In this document: positions 1 to 9,350 of the stretch, in pieces | How the letters are laid out: each line of letters starts with the position of its first letter | Position numbering within the stretch: the stretch's first letter is position 1 | Assembly: GCA_905234265.1 (NCBI GenBank) | Contig: CAJOHJ010000007.1 | Coordinates: 152,304 to 216,303 of the forward strand | Length of the DNA: 64,000 nt | Origin: an uncultured Prevotella sp. | GTDB lineage: Bacteria; Bacteroidota; Bacteroidia; Bacteroidales; Bacteroidaceae | Direction: 5' to 3' | Made by a program: the position numbers and the translations under genes | The notes under the pieces: generated by a model | What the model was told of the DNA's origin: nothing | The model's database searches: none | Seen by the model: the letters and a program-made list of their open reading frames with translations, nothing else

Positions 1-582
1 ATCCCTGCATTCCAGGAGGTGCTGCCTTGCCTGCCGGCAGACTGCATAATCAGCGACATTGCGTCGGTGAAGACGGGGCTTAAGGAGTTCTACGAGGCTA
101 CGGGCATGCGATACGTAAGCACTCACCCCATGTTCGGACCTACGTTTGCCAACCTGAACCAGCTGACGGAGGAGAACGCCATCATCATCAGCGAGGGCGA
201 CTACATAGGACGACTGTTCATGGGCGACCTCTACCGCCGACTGGGGCTGAACATCTATGAGTACTCCTTCGAGGAACACGACCGGACGGTGGCTTACTCG
301 CTGTCCATTCCCTTTGTGTCTACCTTCGTGTTTGCCGCCGTCATGAAGCATCAGGACGCGCCTGGCACTACCTTCAAGCGCCACATGCGCATTGCCAGGG
401 GCGTGCTGAGCGAAGACGACTACCTGCTGCAGGAAATTCTCTTCAACCCCTACACTCACGACCAGGTGGCGCAGATACGCACCGAGCTGAAGGTGCTGCT
501 GGAAATCATCGACCGCAAGGACGCCGCCGGCATGAAGGGCTATCTCGCAAAGATAAGAAACAACGTCAGCAGCCAGGAGTAG
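1..582 (+). CDS. tyrA: Prephenate dehydrogenase, 3' part (5' end outside window)
   Basis: The reading frame is open from base 1, so the gene begins upstream of the window; about 193 codons remain. Prephenate dehydrogenase oxidatively decarboxylates prephenate to 4-hydroxyphenylpyruvate in tyrosine synthesis, in the cytoplasm. The STHPMFGP segment carries the His-Pro-Met-Phe-Gly-Pro signature of the TyrA catalytic pocket, preceded by the SDIASVK element that closes the nucleotide-binding half. The remainder is the helical dimerisation domain. The NAD-binding Rossmann N-terminus is missing only because of the window edge. The next gene starts 11 nt downstream on the same strand, so co-transcription is likely. 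Confidence 0.88.
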   Translation: MPAFQEVLPCLPADCIISDIASVKTGLKEFYEATGMRYVSTHPMFGPTFANLNQLTEENAIIISEGDYIGRLFMGDLYRRLGLNIYEYSFEEHDRTVAYSLSIPFVSTFVFAAVMKHQDAPGTTFKRHMRIARGVLSEDDYLLQEILFNPYTHDQVAQIRTELKVLLEIIDRKDAAGMKGYLAKIRNNVSSQE

Positions 583-592
583 GCAAAGAGAA

Positions 593-1480
593 GTGAGATA
601 CCATCTGGCAGCTTTCGTCACTGTGTGCATCTGGGGCAGCACGTTCGTCTTCACGAAGATGCTGCTTGTCGCCGGCCTGTCGCCGGCGCAGATTTTCACG
701 CTGCGCTTCCTCGTGGCCTACGTGCTGATGCTCGCATGGAGCGTAGCACGCAGGGCGCCGATGGCCGCAGGCAGCCTTGGCGACGAGATGCTGATGCTGA
801 TGCTTGGGGTGACGGGGGGCTCGCTGTACTTCATGACGGAGAATGCCGCTCTGCAGTACACTACGGCAACGAACACGTCGCTGATAGTCTGCTCGTGTCC
901 GCTGTTTGCCATGCTGCTGGTGGCTCTGTGCTACCGGCGCACGGAGCGCGTGACGGCCATTCAGGCGGCAGGCTCCGTGACGGCCTTCGCAGGCATGGCC
1001 ATCGTGGTGCTGAACGGCCGCTTCGTGCTGCACCTGTCGCCAAGGGGCGACGCGCTGGCCTTCGGCTCCTGCATGTGCTGGGCAGTCTACTCGCTGCTGA
1101 TGAAGATGCTCTCGGGCAGGTATTCGTCGCTGCTCATCACGAGGAAGGTGTTCTTCTACGGGCTGCTGACCATCGTGCCTTATTATGCCTGGAGGCCCCA
1201 CGAGCTGCTCTCGCTCTCGGACGGCGGAGTGGTGTTCAGCGGAGAGGTGGTGGCCTGTCTGCTGTTCCTTGGCGTGGTGGCCTCCATGCTGTGCTATCTG
1301 GTGTGGGGCTGGGTGATCAGGCATCTGGGGGCAGTGACGGCCACCAACTGGGTCTACTTCAATCCCATCACCACCATCGTCTTTGCCAGCTACCTGCTCG
1401 GCGAGCGCATAACGCCTTGGTTTCTGCTGGGGGCAGCGCTTATCATTGCCGGCATGTTCCTCTGCGACCATCACCCGTAA
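593..1480 (+). CDS. EamA/DMT-family transporter
   Basis: A 295-residue integral membrane protein with about ten hydrophobic segments arranged as two EamA repeats, the normal size for drug/metabolite exporters of the DMT superfamily. The N-terminal segment (CIWGSTFVFTKMLL) is typical of the first helix of each EamA unit, and a second copy starts near residue 150 (GSCMCWAVYSLLMKML). The chosen start is GTG at 593, 11 nt after tyrA; there is no ATG near the family's usual N-terminus. The substrate cannot be inferred; members export amino acids, purines or other metabolites. Placement after tyrA suggests an operon but not a function. Confidence 0.85.
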   Translation: MRYHLAAFVTVCIWGSTFVFTKMLLVAGLSPAQIFTLRFLVAYVLMLAWSVARRAPMAAGSLGDEMLMLMLGVTGGSLYFMTENAALQYTTATNTSLIVCSCPLFAMLLVALCYRRTERVTAIQAAGSVTAFAGMAIVVLNGRFVLHLSPRGDALAFGSCMCWAVYSLLMKMLSGRYSSLLITRKVFFYGLLTIVPYYAWRPHELLSLSDGGVVFSGEVVACLLFLGVVASMLCYLVWGWVIRHLGAVTATNWVYFNPITTIVFASYLLGERITPWFLLGAALIIAGMFLCDHHP

Positions 1481-1482
1481 CC

Positions 1483-1536
1483 TCTCACATCTCACCTCTC
1501 ACATCTCACCTCTCACCTCTCACATCTCACCTCTCA
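1483..1536 (+). repeat. Heptanucleotide tandem repeat between genes
   Basis: The gap between the EamA gene and the next gene is filled almost completely by about eight 7-nt units alternating CTCTCAC and ATCTCAC, ending in CTCTCAT just before the ATG at 1543. The strand is strongly pyrimidine-biased. Length change by slippage would alter the spacing and leader of the following gene without affecting either coding frame. Confidence 0.9.
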
Positions 1537-1542
1537 TAAAAC

Positions 1543-4500
1543 ATGACACACACAACAGACTGTTTTCTGGCTTGCCAGCAGACCGGCGACATGCAGAATG
1601 TCGTCAGCCAGCTGCGCAGCCAATATGCCGTAAGACACATCTACCTGCTGGCCGGCAAGGAGACGGCCGCCACTGAGCAGCTGCCCGACGGTTGCTCGTG
1701 GCTGGTGACCGACAGCCTCGGCAGCAGCGCACTGGTAATGAAGATCGCCGAACGCGCTGCCAGCGACTATGTGCTGCTATGGCTGTCGACTGCCCAGCTG
1801 ACGCTGGGACAGCAGGCCGTAGGGCGCATGATGCAGGTGGCCGCCGACACTGGCGCGGCAATGGTGTATGCCGACCGCTACGAGCTGACGAGGACCGTGA
1901 CTGCCGACGGCGAAAAGACCACCGTGGCCGCTCACCCCGTGATTGACTATCAGGAAGGCTCGCTGCGCAACGACTTCGACTTCGGCTCGCTGCTGCTCAT
2001 GCCGACAACGCTGCTGCACAAGTATGCCACAACCGACAGGGACTCTGACTACCAGTTTGCAGGCATTTACGACCTGCGACTCTTCCTGAGCAGGGAAGGC
2101 AGCCTGGTGCATCTGGGCGAAACGCTCTACACCGAGGAAGAGAGGGACCTCAGACTGTCGGGCGACAAGCAGTTCGACTATGTGAACCCCTCAAACCAGA
2201 CTGTACAGCTGGAAATGGAGCGCGCATGCACGGCGCACCTGAAGGCCGTAGGCGCACTGACGGACACTACGCAGTATCCGGAAATTGACTTCGGCGAACA
2301 GGAATTCAGCGTGGAAGCATCCGTCGTGATACCAGTCTACAACCGCCAGAAGACCATCAGGGACGCCGTGGAGAGTGCCTTGTCGCAGAAGACTTCGTTC
2401 AGATACAACGTGATAGTCGTAGACAACCATTCCACTGACGGCACTTCCGACATTCTGCAGGCTATGGCCTCCGATGCCGCCGGCCGCCTGAAGGTGATAG
2501 TGCCGCAGCGCACCAACCTTGGCATTGGAGGATGCTGGAACGAGGCCGTCTACAGCAGCCATTGCGGAAGGTTTGCCGTGCAGCTCGACAGCGACGACCT
2601 CTATAGCTCGCCGAAGACTCTGCAGACAGTCGTCGACGCATTCTACAGGCAAAAGGTGGCAATGGTCATCGGCAGCTACCGCATGTGCGACTTCGAGCTG
2701 AACACGCTGCCGCCGGGAATCATAGACCACAAGGAGTGGACCGACGAGAACGGACCTAACAATGCCCTGCGCATTAACGGACTGGGCGCGCCAAGGGCTT
2801 TCTTCACTCCTATACTGCGCAGCATTGGCTTCCCTAACACCAGCTACGGCGAAGACTATGCCCTCGGGCTGCGGATTTCGAGAAGCTACAGGATTGGGCG
2901 CATCTACGACGAGCTTTACCTCTGCCGACGATGGGGCGGCAACAGCGACGCTGCCTTGTCGACAGAGAAAGTCAATGCCAACAACAAATACAAGGACAGC
3001 CTGCGCACTATTGAGCTGAAGGCACGCCAGGCAAGGAACAGCGGTACAGGACAAGCGGACGCCGCTGAGGACTCGCCTGTAATGCGCATGTTCTACCGCC
3101 AGATGCAGGTGTGGGACGACGTCCGCTACCGCTACCGCAACTTGCTGCAGGCTGAGACGCGCCAGCTTCACACTGACAGCATCTCGCTGGCAGTGCAGTG
3201 GAATCCGGCACGCATAGGCTCTACGGGAGCAAAGATTGACACCAAGTCTATTAGCCAGCGCCCCTGCTTCCTGTGTCAGGAGAACAGGCCCAAGGAGCAG
3301 CTGCAGAGGGTCTTGGACGGCAAGTATTACTTGCTGGTAAATCCGTTCCCCATACTGCCGGTGCATTTCACCATACCAACCGTCAAGCATTTTCCGCAGC
3401 GCATACTGCCCATGTATGAGGAAATGCTGCTTCTGGCAGAAGAACACCGGAAGCTCACAATATTATATAATGGCCCCTATTGCGGAGCGTCTGCACCCGA
3501 CCATGCACACCTGCAGGCCGTCAGCAGCGGACACATGCCGATAGAGACTGCATGGCAGCGGCTCAGCAGGACGATGGTGGAAATCGTTGGCGACGGCAAC
3601 GGCAGCGGCATCTATGAAATGACAGGCTACCCTGCGGCAGCATTTGTCATACGCGGCGGAGGCAGCGACGAATGCCAGCAGTGGTTCAACAGCCTTTACA
3701 GCTGCCTGCCTTCTGCTGGCGGCGACGAGGAGCCGATGATGAACGTCATTGTGTGGCACGACGGAGAGGGGCTGGTAACCATTGTGCTGCCACGCCGCAA
3801 GCACCGCCCCGACTGCTATTCGGCTGAAGGCAGCCAGCAGATGCTCATCAGTCCGGGGGCCGTCGACATGGGTGGACTCTTCATAACGCCACGCCAGGAA
3901 GACTTTAAAAAGCTGACGCCTGAAAAGGCACTGGCCATCTACACCGAAGTGTCGCTGACAAAAGAGCAGATGGCCGCTGTGGCAGACAGACTTAAGAACA
4001 AGCCGCAGGAAGAACACCATTCGCCGCTATCGTCGCTGCTGACACCACTGTCGGCGCTGCTGGCCAGCCGCACAAATTCGCAGCAGAGGCAGCCAAACGT
4101 GACGGTGGGCATCGTCAGCGGACAGAAAATACAGTTCTCGCTGAATGCACCATACACCGCGAAGGGCGAAACCATCGAGGGACTGCAGACGGTGGAATTC
4201 TCGGAGGGAGGCATCCTGTGGAACGACAACCAGTACAGGGAACTGACGTTCACGCCGTCGCAGCCCGGAGCGTCTTTTTCACTCTACGACGTCACCATCG
4301 GCGTTAACTTCCATTGGGAGCGCAAAGAGACACAGGTGTTCCTCGGTACGCTGCGACTTGTGGTGGAGTCGGACAAGATTACTGCCATCAACGAACTGCC
4401 GGTAGAGCAATACCTTGCCTCGGTGATTTCCAGCGAGATGAAGGCTACGGCAGGCCTGGAACTGCTCAAGGCACACGCAGTGATTAGCCGCTCCTGGCTG

Positions 4501-5301
4501 CTGGCTCAGATGAAGCGGCGACAGGAGAATGTGGAGCATCGCGACAGCTTCTTCTCCTTCATCAAGAAAGCCGGAGAGCTTATCAGATGGTACGACCGGG
4601 AAGACCATGCCATTTTTGACGTATGTGCCGACGACCACTGCCAGCGCTATCAGGGAATTACCAAGCAGACGAGCAAGAATGTCGAGCAGGCCCTGAAGCA
4701 GACGAGAGGGCAAATCCTTTGTTTTGGCGACGAAATCTGTGACGCACGCTTCTCAAAATGCTGCGGAGGTGTCACTGAAGAGTTCCAATACTGTTGGGAA
4801 GACACCCCCAAGCCATATCTGGTGAGCATCAACGACCCTTATTGTAATACCGACGACAAAGCCGTGCTTTCACAAGTGCTGAACGATTACGACCAGGAGA
4901 CTAACGACTTCTACCGGTGGACTGTTGAATATACCACCGAGGAACTTTCGGCCATCGTCAATGACAAGTTCAAGGAAGACTTCGGACAGATTGTCGACCT
5001 TATTCCTCTGGACCGTGGAAAGAGCGGACGTATCTGGCGGCTGAAGATTGTCGGCACCAAGAAGACATTCATAATCGGCAAGGAACTGGAGGTAAGGCGC
5101 GCCCTCAGCGAGAGCCATCTGTACAGCTCTGCCTTTGACGTGGAGAAGACGCCAACAGGCTTCCGGCTGAAAGGCAAAGGGTGGGGACACGGTGTGGGAC
5201 TCTGCCAGATTGGTGCTGCAGTGATGGGGAAGCAGGGATTTGACTACCAGCAGATATTGTTGCACTACTACAGGGGTGCTGAAATCAAGAAGATTTACTA
5301 A
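1543..5301 (+). CDS. Glycosyltransferase / DUF4922 (HIT-like) / SpoIID fusion protein
   Basis: A 1252-residue protein with three parts. Residues 1-500 hold a degenerate GT-A-like region, then a clear family 2 glycosyltransferase domain starting near S260 (SVVIPVYNR) with the QLDSDD metal/nucleotide motif at 347-352. Residues about 515-830 match DUF4922: a Cys-x-x-Cys at 575/578 and the histidine-triad signature HAHLQ at 654-658, as in sugar-nucleotide phosphorylases of the HIT/GalT clan. Residues about 850-1252 are a SpoIID/LytB domain with [15 protein letters not shown] (catalytic Glu near 965) and [10 protein letters not shown] at 1213-1222; SpoIID cleaves peptidoglycan glycan strands. No signal peptide is seen, so the hydrolase part would be cytoplasmic. 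The AmpG-like permease gene follows 48 nt later, suggesting muropeptide salvage. Domain identities are firm; the combined role is inference. Confidence 0.85.
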   Translation: MTHTTDCFLACQQTGDMQNVVSQLRSQYAVRHIYLLAGKETAATEQLPDGCSWLVTDSLGSSALVMKIAERAASDYVLLWLSTAQLTLGQQAVGRMMQVAADTGAAMVYADRYELTRTVTADGEKTTVAAHPVIDYQEGSLRNDFDFGSLLLMPTTLLHKYATTDRDSDYQFAGIYDLRLFLSREGSLVHLGETLYTEEERDLRLSGDKQFDYVNPSNQTVQLEMERACTAHLKAVGALTDTTQYPEIDFGEQEFSVEASVVIPVYNRQKTIRDAVESALSQKTSFRYNVIVVDNHSTDGTSDILQAMASDAAGRLKVIVPQRTNLGIGGCWNEAVYSSHCGRFAVQLDSDDLYSSPKTLQTVVDAFYRQKVAMVIGSYRMCDFELNTLPPGIIDHKEWTDENGPNNALRINGLGAPRAFFTPILRSIGFPNTSYGEDYALGLRISRSYRIGRIYDELYLCRRWGGNSDAALSTEKVNANNKYKDSLRTIELKARQARNSGTGQADAAEDSPVMRMFYRQMQVWDDVRYRYRNLLQAETRQLHTDSISLAVQWNPARIGSTGAKIDTKSISQRPCFLCQENRPKEQLQRVLDGKYYLLVNPFPILPVHFTIPTVKHFPQRILPMYEEMLLLAEEHRKLTILYNGPYCGASAPDHAHLQAVSSGHMPIETAWQRLSRTMVEIVGDGNGSGIYEMTGYPAAAFVIRGGGSDECQQWFNSLYSCLPSAGGDEEPMMNVIVWHDGEGLVTIVLPRRKHRPDCYSAEGSQQMLISPGAVDMGGLFITPRQEDFKKLTPEKALAIYTEVSLTKEQMAAVADRLKNKPQEEHHSPLSSLLTPLSALLASRTNSQQRQPNVTVGIVSGQKIQFSLNAPYTAKGETIEGLQTVEFSEGGILWNDNQYRELTFTPSQPGASFSLYDVTIGVNFHWERKETQVFLGTLRLVVESDKITAINELPVEQYLASVISSEMKATAGLELLKAHAVISRSWLLAQMKRRQENVEHRDSFFSFIKKAGELIRWYDREDHAIFDVCADDHCQRYQGITKQTSKNVEQALKQTRGQILCFGDEICDARFSKCCGGVTEEFQYCWEDTPKPYLVSINDPYCNTDDKAVLSQVLNDYDQETNDFYRWTVEYTTEELSAIVNDKFKEDFGQIVDLIPLDRGKSGRIWRLKIVGTKKTFIIGKELEVRRALSESHLYSSAFDVEKTPTGFRLKGKGWGHGVGLCQIGAAVMGKQGFDYQQILLHYYRGAEIKKIY

Positions 5302-5312
5302 CAAAACTTTCT

Positions 5313-5339
5313 GAAGTTAAAGAAGTTAAGGAAGTTGAA
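5313..5339 (+). repeat. Three 9-nt tandem repeats
   Basis: GAAGTTAAA, GAAGTTAAG and GAAGTTGAA follow each other directly in the 48-nt gap upstream of the permease start codon. Purine-rich GAAG within the repeat could double as a ribosome-binding element. Confidence 0.8.
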
Positions 5340-5349
5340 TATACTAAAC

Positions 5350-6633
5350 ATGGAAGAGAAGAAAAGAAGCCCGTGGGCGTGGATTCCCACATTATATATT
5401 GCTGAAGGACTGCCCAATGTGGTGGTGATGACCGTGGCTGTCGTGATGTACATGCAGTTGGGTCTTACCGACACGGACATCGCACTTTATACGGGATGGC
5501 TCGGACTGCCGTGGGTCATAAAGCCTTTGTGGAGTCCTTTTGTCGACCTGTACCAGACGAAGCGCTGGTGGGTGTTGGCAATGCAGCTGCTGTTAGGCGC
5601 CTCGTTGTCTGGCGTTGCTTTCACACTGAACACGCCACTGTGGTTTCAGGGAACGATGTTTTTCTTCTTCCTGATGGCGTTTGCCAGTGCTACCCACGAC
5701 ATTGCTGCCGACGGTTACTACATGCTGGAGCTGGACGACCATCAGCAGGTGTCAATGGTGGGAATAAGAAACTTCTTCTACCGGTTGGCAGTCATCTTCG
5801 GCAACAGCGTATTGATACCTGTGGCAGGTGTCTTGCAGGTCATCTTCCGCAACCAGAAGGCATTCACTTGGTGCCTGGTGTTCTATGGCATGGCAGCGCT
5901 GTTCATAGCTGTCTGGCTCTACCATTCATACATGATGCCTAAGGCAGAGCGTGACGTCAGGCACAACACCACGGCGGCTGAAGTGATGCAGGGAGTGGTG
6001 ACGACGTTCAAGACTTTCTTCGGCAAGTTGCCGCCACGGGAGATGATTGCTCCCATGCTGTTCCTTTTGTTCTATAGGTTCCCGGAGGCATTGATGCTGA
6101 AGATGAGTGTAACATTCCTCATGCGGCCGAATTCTGCCGGAGGCTTGGGATTGTCGCCGGGAGAATTCGGACTTGCAAGTGGAACGATAGGCATGGTGGG
6201 ACTGATCATCGGCGGCATTCTCGGAGGCCTGCTTGCAGGACGCGACGGCTTCAAGAAGTGGCTGTGGCCCATGGTGTGCGCCATCACTCTGCCAGACATT
6301 GTATATGTCTACATGAGCTACGCACTGCCAACTAATCTGGTGCTTATCAGCAGCTGCCTCTTCGTAGAGCAGTTCGGCTATGGCTTAGGCTTTACGGCAC
6401 TGACGCTTTACATGCTCTACTTCTCGAAAGGCCAGTACCAGACGTCGCACTATGCGTTCTGCACTGCCATCAGCTATCTGGGACTCATGCTGCCCGGCAT
6501 GGTGTCTGGATACATGAAAGACACAATGGGCTACCAGACATTTTTCATCGTAGTGATGGCCCTCTGTTCCATAACATTCCTGGTGACGTCGCTGATCAAG
6601 ATTGACCCCGAGTTTGGCAAGAAGCAGCAGTAG
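5350..6633 (+). CDS. AmpG-like major facilitator permease
   Basis: A 427-residue, 12-helix MFS protein. The N-terminus (TLYIAEGLPN), the WVIKPLWSPFVD stretch after helix 2 and the ATHDIAADGYY segment match the AmpG branch, which imports GlcNAc-anhydroMurNAc muropeptides across the inner membrane in murein recycling. ATG at 5350 is preferred; an in-frame TTG at 5335 lies inside the 9-nt repeats. It follows the SpoIID fusion gene on the same strand. AmpG-type permeases are known from peptidoglycan salvage clusters, including those of Bacteroidetes, so a recycling role fits, though AmpG relatives can carry other substrates. It converges with cysE, with only 3 nt between stop codons. Confidence 0.82.
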   Translation: MEEKKRSPWAWIPTLYIAEGLPNVVVMTVAVVMYMQLGLTDTDIALYTGWLGLPWVIKPLWSPFVDLYQTKRWWVLAMQLLLGASLSGVAFTLNTPLWFQGTMFFFFLMAFASATHDIAADGYYMLELDDHQQVSMVGIRNFFYRLAVIFGNSVLIPVAGVLQVIFRNQKAFTWCLVFYGMAALFIAVWLYHSYMMPKAERDVRHNTTAAEVMQGVVTTFKTFFGKLPPREMIAPMLFLLFYRFPEALMLKMSVTFLMRPNSAGGLGLSPGEFGLASGTIGMVGLIIGGILGGLLAGRDGFKKWLWPMVCAITLPDIVYVYMSYALPTNLVLISSCLFVEQFGYGLGFTALTLYMLYFSKGQYQTSHYAFCTAISYLGLMLPGMVSGYMKDTMGYQTFFIVVMALCSITFLVTSLIKIDPEFGKKQQ

Positions 6634-6636
6634 CTG

Positions 6637-7554
6637 CTAAATGCCAAGACCGCCCTGGAATGACGAGTCGACGGCTTTCGACTGCTGAATGCGAGAGTAG
6701 GGAGCAACGTCATTCGTCACCCAGATGTTGCCGCCGATGACAGAGTGGTGTCCAATGGTGATGCGTCCAAGGATAGAGGCATTGGAGTATACGGTAACGT
6801 GGTCTTCAATGATCGGGTGGCGCGGCACATTAAGCATGTTTCCGTTCTCGTCGTATTTGAAGCTCTTAGCACCAAGCGTAACACCCTGATAGAGTGTGAC
6901 GTGGTCGCCGATTATGCACGTCTCGCCGATAACCACGCCCGTGCCATGGTCGATGGCAAAGTATTCGCCGATTTGTGCGCCCGGATGAATGTCAATGCCA
7001 GTTTTGGAATGTGCCTGTTCGGTGATGATGCGCGGAAGCACCGGCACGTTCAGCTGGTGCAGCTTGTGGGCTATGCGATAGTGTATCATGGTGTCCACAA
7101 CCGGATAGCAGAAAATCACCTCGCCGTAGTTGGGGGCAGCAGGGTCGTTGTTGAACATGGCCTCTACGTCAGTGTAGAGGATGCGCTTTATTTCAGGCAG
7201 TTCTTCAACGAAGTTCATGGCTATGCGCTCGGCTTCCGCATAAACCTGCTGTCTTGTGCTGATGGTCTCACAGTCCTCGCAGAACTGCAGGCCATGGGCA
7301 ATCTGCTTAATCAGCAGGCGCACCAGTTCGCCCATGTGAACGCCTATGTTATATGAGCGGATAGTCTCGTCGGGTTGCCGTTTGTTGAAGTAGTCTGGAA
7401 AGATGATGCTCTTTGCCAGTTCTACTATTTCAGCCACCTTTGTGATAGATGGCAGGGGAGCTTCAGTCTGAGGCATCATGTTCACCTCCTGTGTAGATAG
7501 CTTTGACAATTTCGAGACTGTCCTCAGCAGAATGTCATTGTTGTTCTTGTCCAT
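6637..7554 (-). CDS. cysE: Serine O-acetyltransferase
   Basis: A 305-residue protein of the EpsC/CysE type: a helical N-terminal half followed by left-handed beta-helix hexapeptide repeats. It acetylates L-serine with acetyl-CoA to make O-acetylserine, the first step of cysteine synthesis, in the cytoplasm. The catalytic stretch IDIHPGAQIGEYFAIDHGTG contains both active-site histidines (HPGA and DHGTG), followed by VVIGET and the VTLYQGVTLG coil. It is the last gene of the leftward lpx-mrcA-helicase run, 37 nt after the helicase. Its substrate serine is made by serC/serA elsewhere in the window. Confidence 0.92.
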   Translation of the reverse strand: MDKNNNDILLRTVSKLSKLSTQEVNMMPQTEAPLPSITKVAEIVELAKSIIFPDYFNKRQPDETIRSYNIGVHMGELVRLLIKQIAHGLQFCEDCETISTRQQVYAEAERIAMNFVEELPEIKRILYTDVEAMFNNDPAAPNYGEVIFCYPVVDTMIHYRIAHKLHQLNVPVLPRIITEQAHSKTGIDIHPGAQIGEYFAIDHGTGVVIGETCIIGDHVTLYQGVTLGAKSFKYDENGNMLNVPRHPIIEDHVTVYSNASILGRITIGHHSVIGGNIWVTNDVAPYSRIQQSKAVDSSFQGGLGI

Positions 7555-7591
7555 AGTGAAATGTTTGTGTTTTGTGTTGTATTGTTTGGTA

Positions 7592-9343
7592 TTACGATTG
7601 TTTGCGCTTTAGCTTGCTGAGCAGCTGTCTTGGCTCCTTGGCATGCGGATACAGCTCGATGGCTTTCTCATAGTTGCGGATGGCTGCATCAATGATGTGT
7701 TCCTGCTCACATTCCTTGCCAAGCAGAGTATATTCAGCGGCAAGACGCTTAAGCATCTGTTCCTGCTTCTTGATGTCAGCTTGCAGGTCGTTGATGGTAG
7801 CCTGCTGCCGGCTGATGATGTTCAGCTTCTGCCGTATGAATCTCTTGGCAGACGGCTTCTCAATGTCATAGCGGGCATGTATGGCGACAAAGAAGTGCTT
7901 GAGGAATTCGTCAAAGTCCTGGCTGTCAAAGGCAGTGACGGCATCATGGTAGGCTTTGTCGGCCTTGCTCTCTTCAATGGCTTTCTTCATCAAGGCACCA
8001 TTGTTGTACTGACGGGCAAAGCTAAGCACTTCTGGACGCACAAAGATGTCGGACATCTTGATGGGTTCGTTAAGCGTAATGCCGCCAAGCGACGTGCAGC
8101 GGCTGAGAGCCACATAGGTCTGTCCGCCGGCAAAGGCGCCGCCCCCGGAGAAGTCAATCTTCACGTTGCGGAATGTAAGTCCCTGGCTTTTGTGTACGGT
8201 GATGGCCCATGCCAGCCGCAGCGGAAACTGCCTGAACGTGCCAAGGAGTTCTTCTTCAATTCTCTGCTCCTGCTCGTTGAACGTGTAACGCATGTTCTCC
8301 CATACTTCACGTTCTACGTCATATTCATTGTTGTCCTCGTCGGCGACGCAGATGATGCCCTCATGCTCGTCGATGCCTGTCACTATTCCGATAGTGCCGT
8401 TGACCCATCGCTTCTCCTTGTCGTTTTTCACAAAAATCACCTGTGCCCCCAGCTTAATCTCAAGTTCCATTGTCGTAGGCAGCGAAGTGAGTGGGAAGTC
8501 ACCGCTGATAGTCCCTTTGAAGACAGACATCCGTCCGTCAAGGGATTCCAGCTTCTGGTTGTTTATCCAGTCGACGGTATCGCGGCGTGTGGCCAGTGTG
8601 ATAACGTATTTGGCATCTGGCGCAGTGTCCTCAGTATTTGCATCCACACGGTCGTTGATGGCCTGCAGGTCGGCGGCATCGACTTTGTTCTGTCGTATGC
8701 GGTCCAAAAGGTTGATAAAGTCTGGGTCCCGTTGGCGATAGACCTTCTGCAGCTCTACACTAACGAGTTGCATTTCGTCCCAGACCTTTGCAGAAAAGAA
8801 ATATGACGAAGAATAGAAAGGCTGCATGAGCCGCCACTCGTCAGTCTTCACAACCGGCTCCAGCTGGAAGATGTCGCCTACGAGCAACAGCTGCTTGCCG
8901 CCAAAAGGCTCACGCATGTTCCGGCAGTAGACACGCAGAATGCGGTCTATGAAGTCGATGATGTCGGCACGCACCATGCTGATCTCGTCGATGATGATGA
9001 GTTCCAGTTCGCGGAGCAGCTTTATCAGCTCGTTGCTGTACTTCAGTGTTTTCCGCATATTGCGGATGTTGTATCTTGCGTCGTTTGGCAGCAGGGGATG
9101 GAACGGCAACTTGAAAAACGAGTGAAGAGTCTGTCCTCCGGCATTGATGGCTGCAATGCCAGTGGGTGCAAGAATGACATACTTCTTTTTGGTGTTGTTG
9201 GCAACGTAGCGCAAGAACGTAGACTTGCCTGTGCCGGCCTTTCCGGTCAGGAAGAGCGAACGGTGAGTGAACTGGATAATCTGCAGTGCCTGCTGCCACT
9301 CACGGTTTCCAGTGTCTATCTGTTCAGGGTCGCGTTGCGTCAT
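7592..9343 (-). CDS. PIF1-family (SF1B) DNA helicase
   Basis: A 583-residue helicase. Walker A GKAGTGKST lies at about residues 34-42, Walker B LIIIDEISMV near 115, and the C-terminal helicase motif VHKSQGLTF followed by VALSRCTS near 390-410, as in PIF1/RecD-type 5'-3' helicases. QVIFVKNDK and the following GTIGIVTG segment match the SH3-like 2B region of bacterial PIF1 enzymes. The last ~120 residues form a coiled-coil-like stretch followed by a TPR-like repeat (DAAIRNYEKAIELYPHAKEP), an addition to the ~430-residue minimal enzymes. PIF1 helicases unwind G-quadruplexes and forked DNA. It sits 7 nt after the PBP1A gene. Confidence 0.88.
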   Translation of the reverse strand: MTQRDPEQIDTGNREWQQALQIIQFTHRSLFLTGKAGTGKSTFLRYVANNTKKKYVILAPTGIAAINAGGQTLHSFFKLPFHPLLPNDARYNIRNMRKTLKYSNELIKLLRELELIIIDEISMVRADIIDFIDRILRVYCRNMREPFGGKQLLLVGDIFQLEPVVKTDEWRLMQPFYSSSYFFSAKVWDEMQLVSVELQKVYRQRDPDFINLLDRIRQNKVDAADLQAINDRVDANTEDTAPDAKYVITLATRRDTVDWINNQKLESLDGRMSVFKGTISGDFPLTSLPTTMELEIKLGAQVIFVKNDKEKRWVNGTIGIVTGIDEHEGIICVADEDNNEYDVEREVWENMRYTFNEQEQRIEEELLGTFRQFPLRLAWAITVHKSQGLTFRNVKIDFSGGGAFAGGQTYVALSRCTSLGGITLNEPIKMSDIFVRPEVLSFARQYNNGALMKKAIEESKADKAYHDAVTAFDSQDFDEFLKHFFVAIHARYDIEKPSAKRFIRQKLNIISRQQATINDLQADIKKQEQMLKRLAAEYTLLGKECEQEHIIDAAIRNYEKAIELYPHAKEPRQLLSKLKRKQS

Positions 9344-9350
9344 TGGTCTT

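Noticed and set aside
566..1495. 309-codon minus-strand frame opposite the EamA gene
   Set aside because: Composition is His/Gln/Arg-rich and lacks any domain; the plus-strand frame is a typical transporter.
2191..3447. 418-codon minus-strand frame inside the glycosyltransferase fusion gene
   Set aside because: Antisense shadow caused by codon bias; no family resemblance, and the plus-strand frame has clear domains.
7643..8806. 387-codon plus-strand frame opposite the helicase
   Set aside because: Antisense shadow; the helicase motifs on the minus strand are unambiguous.
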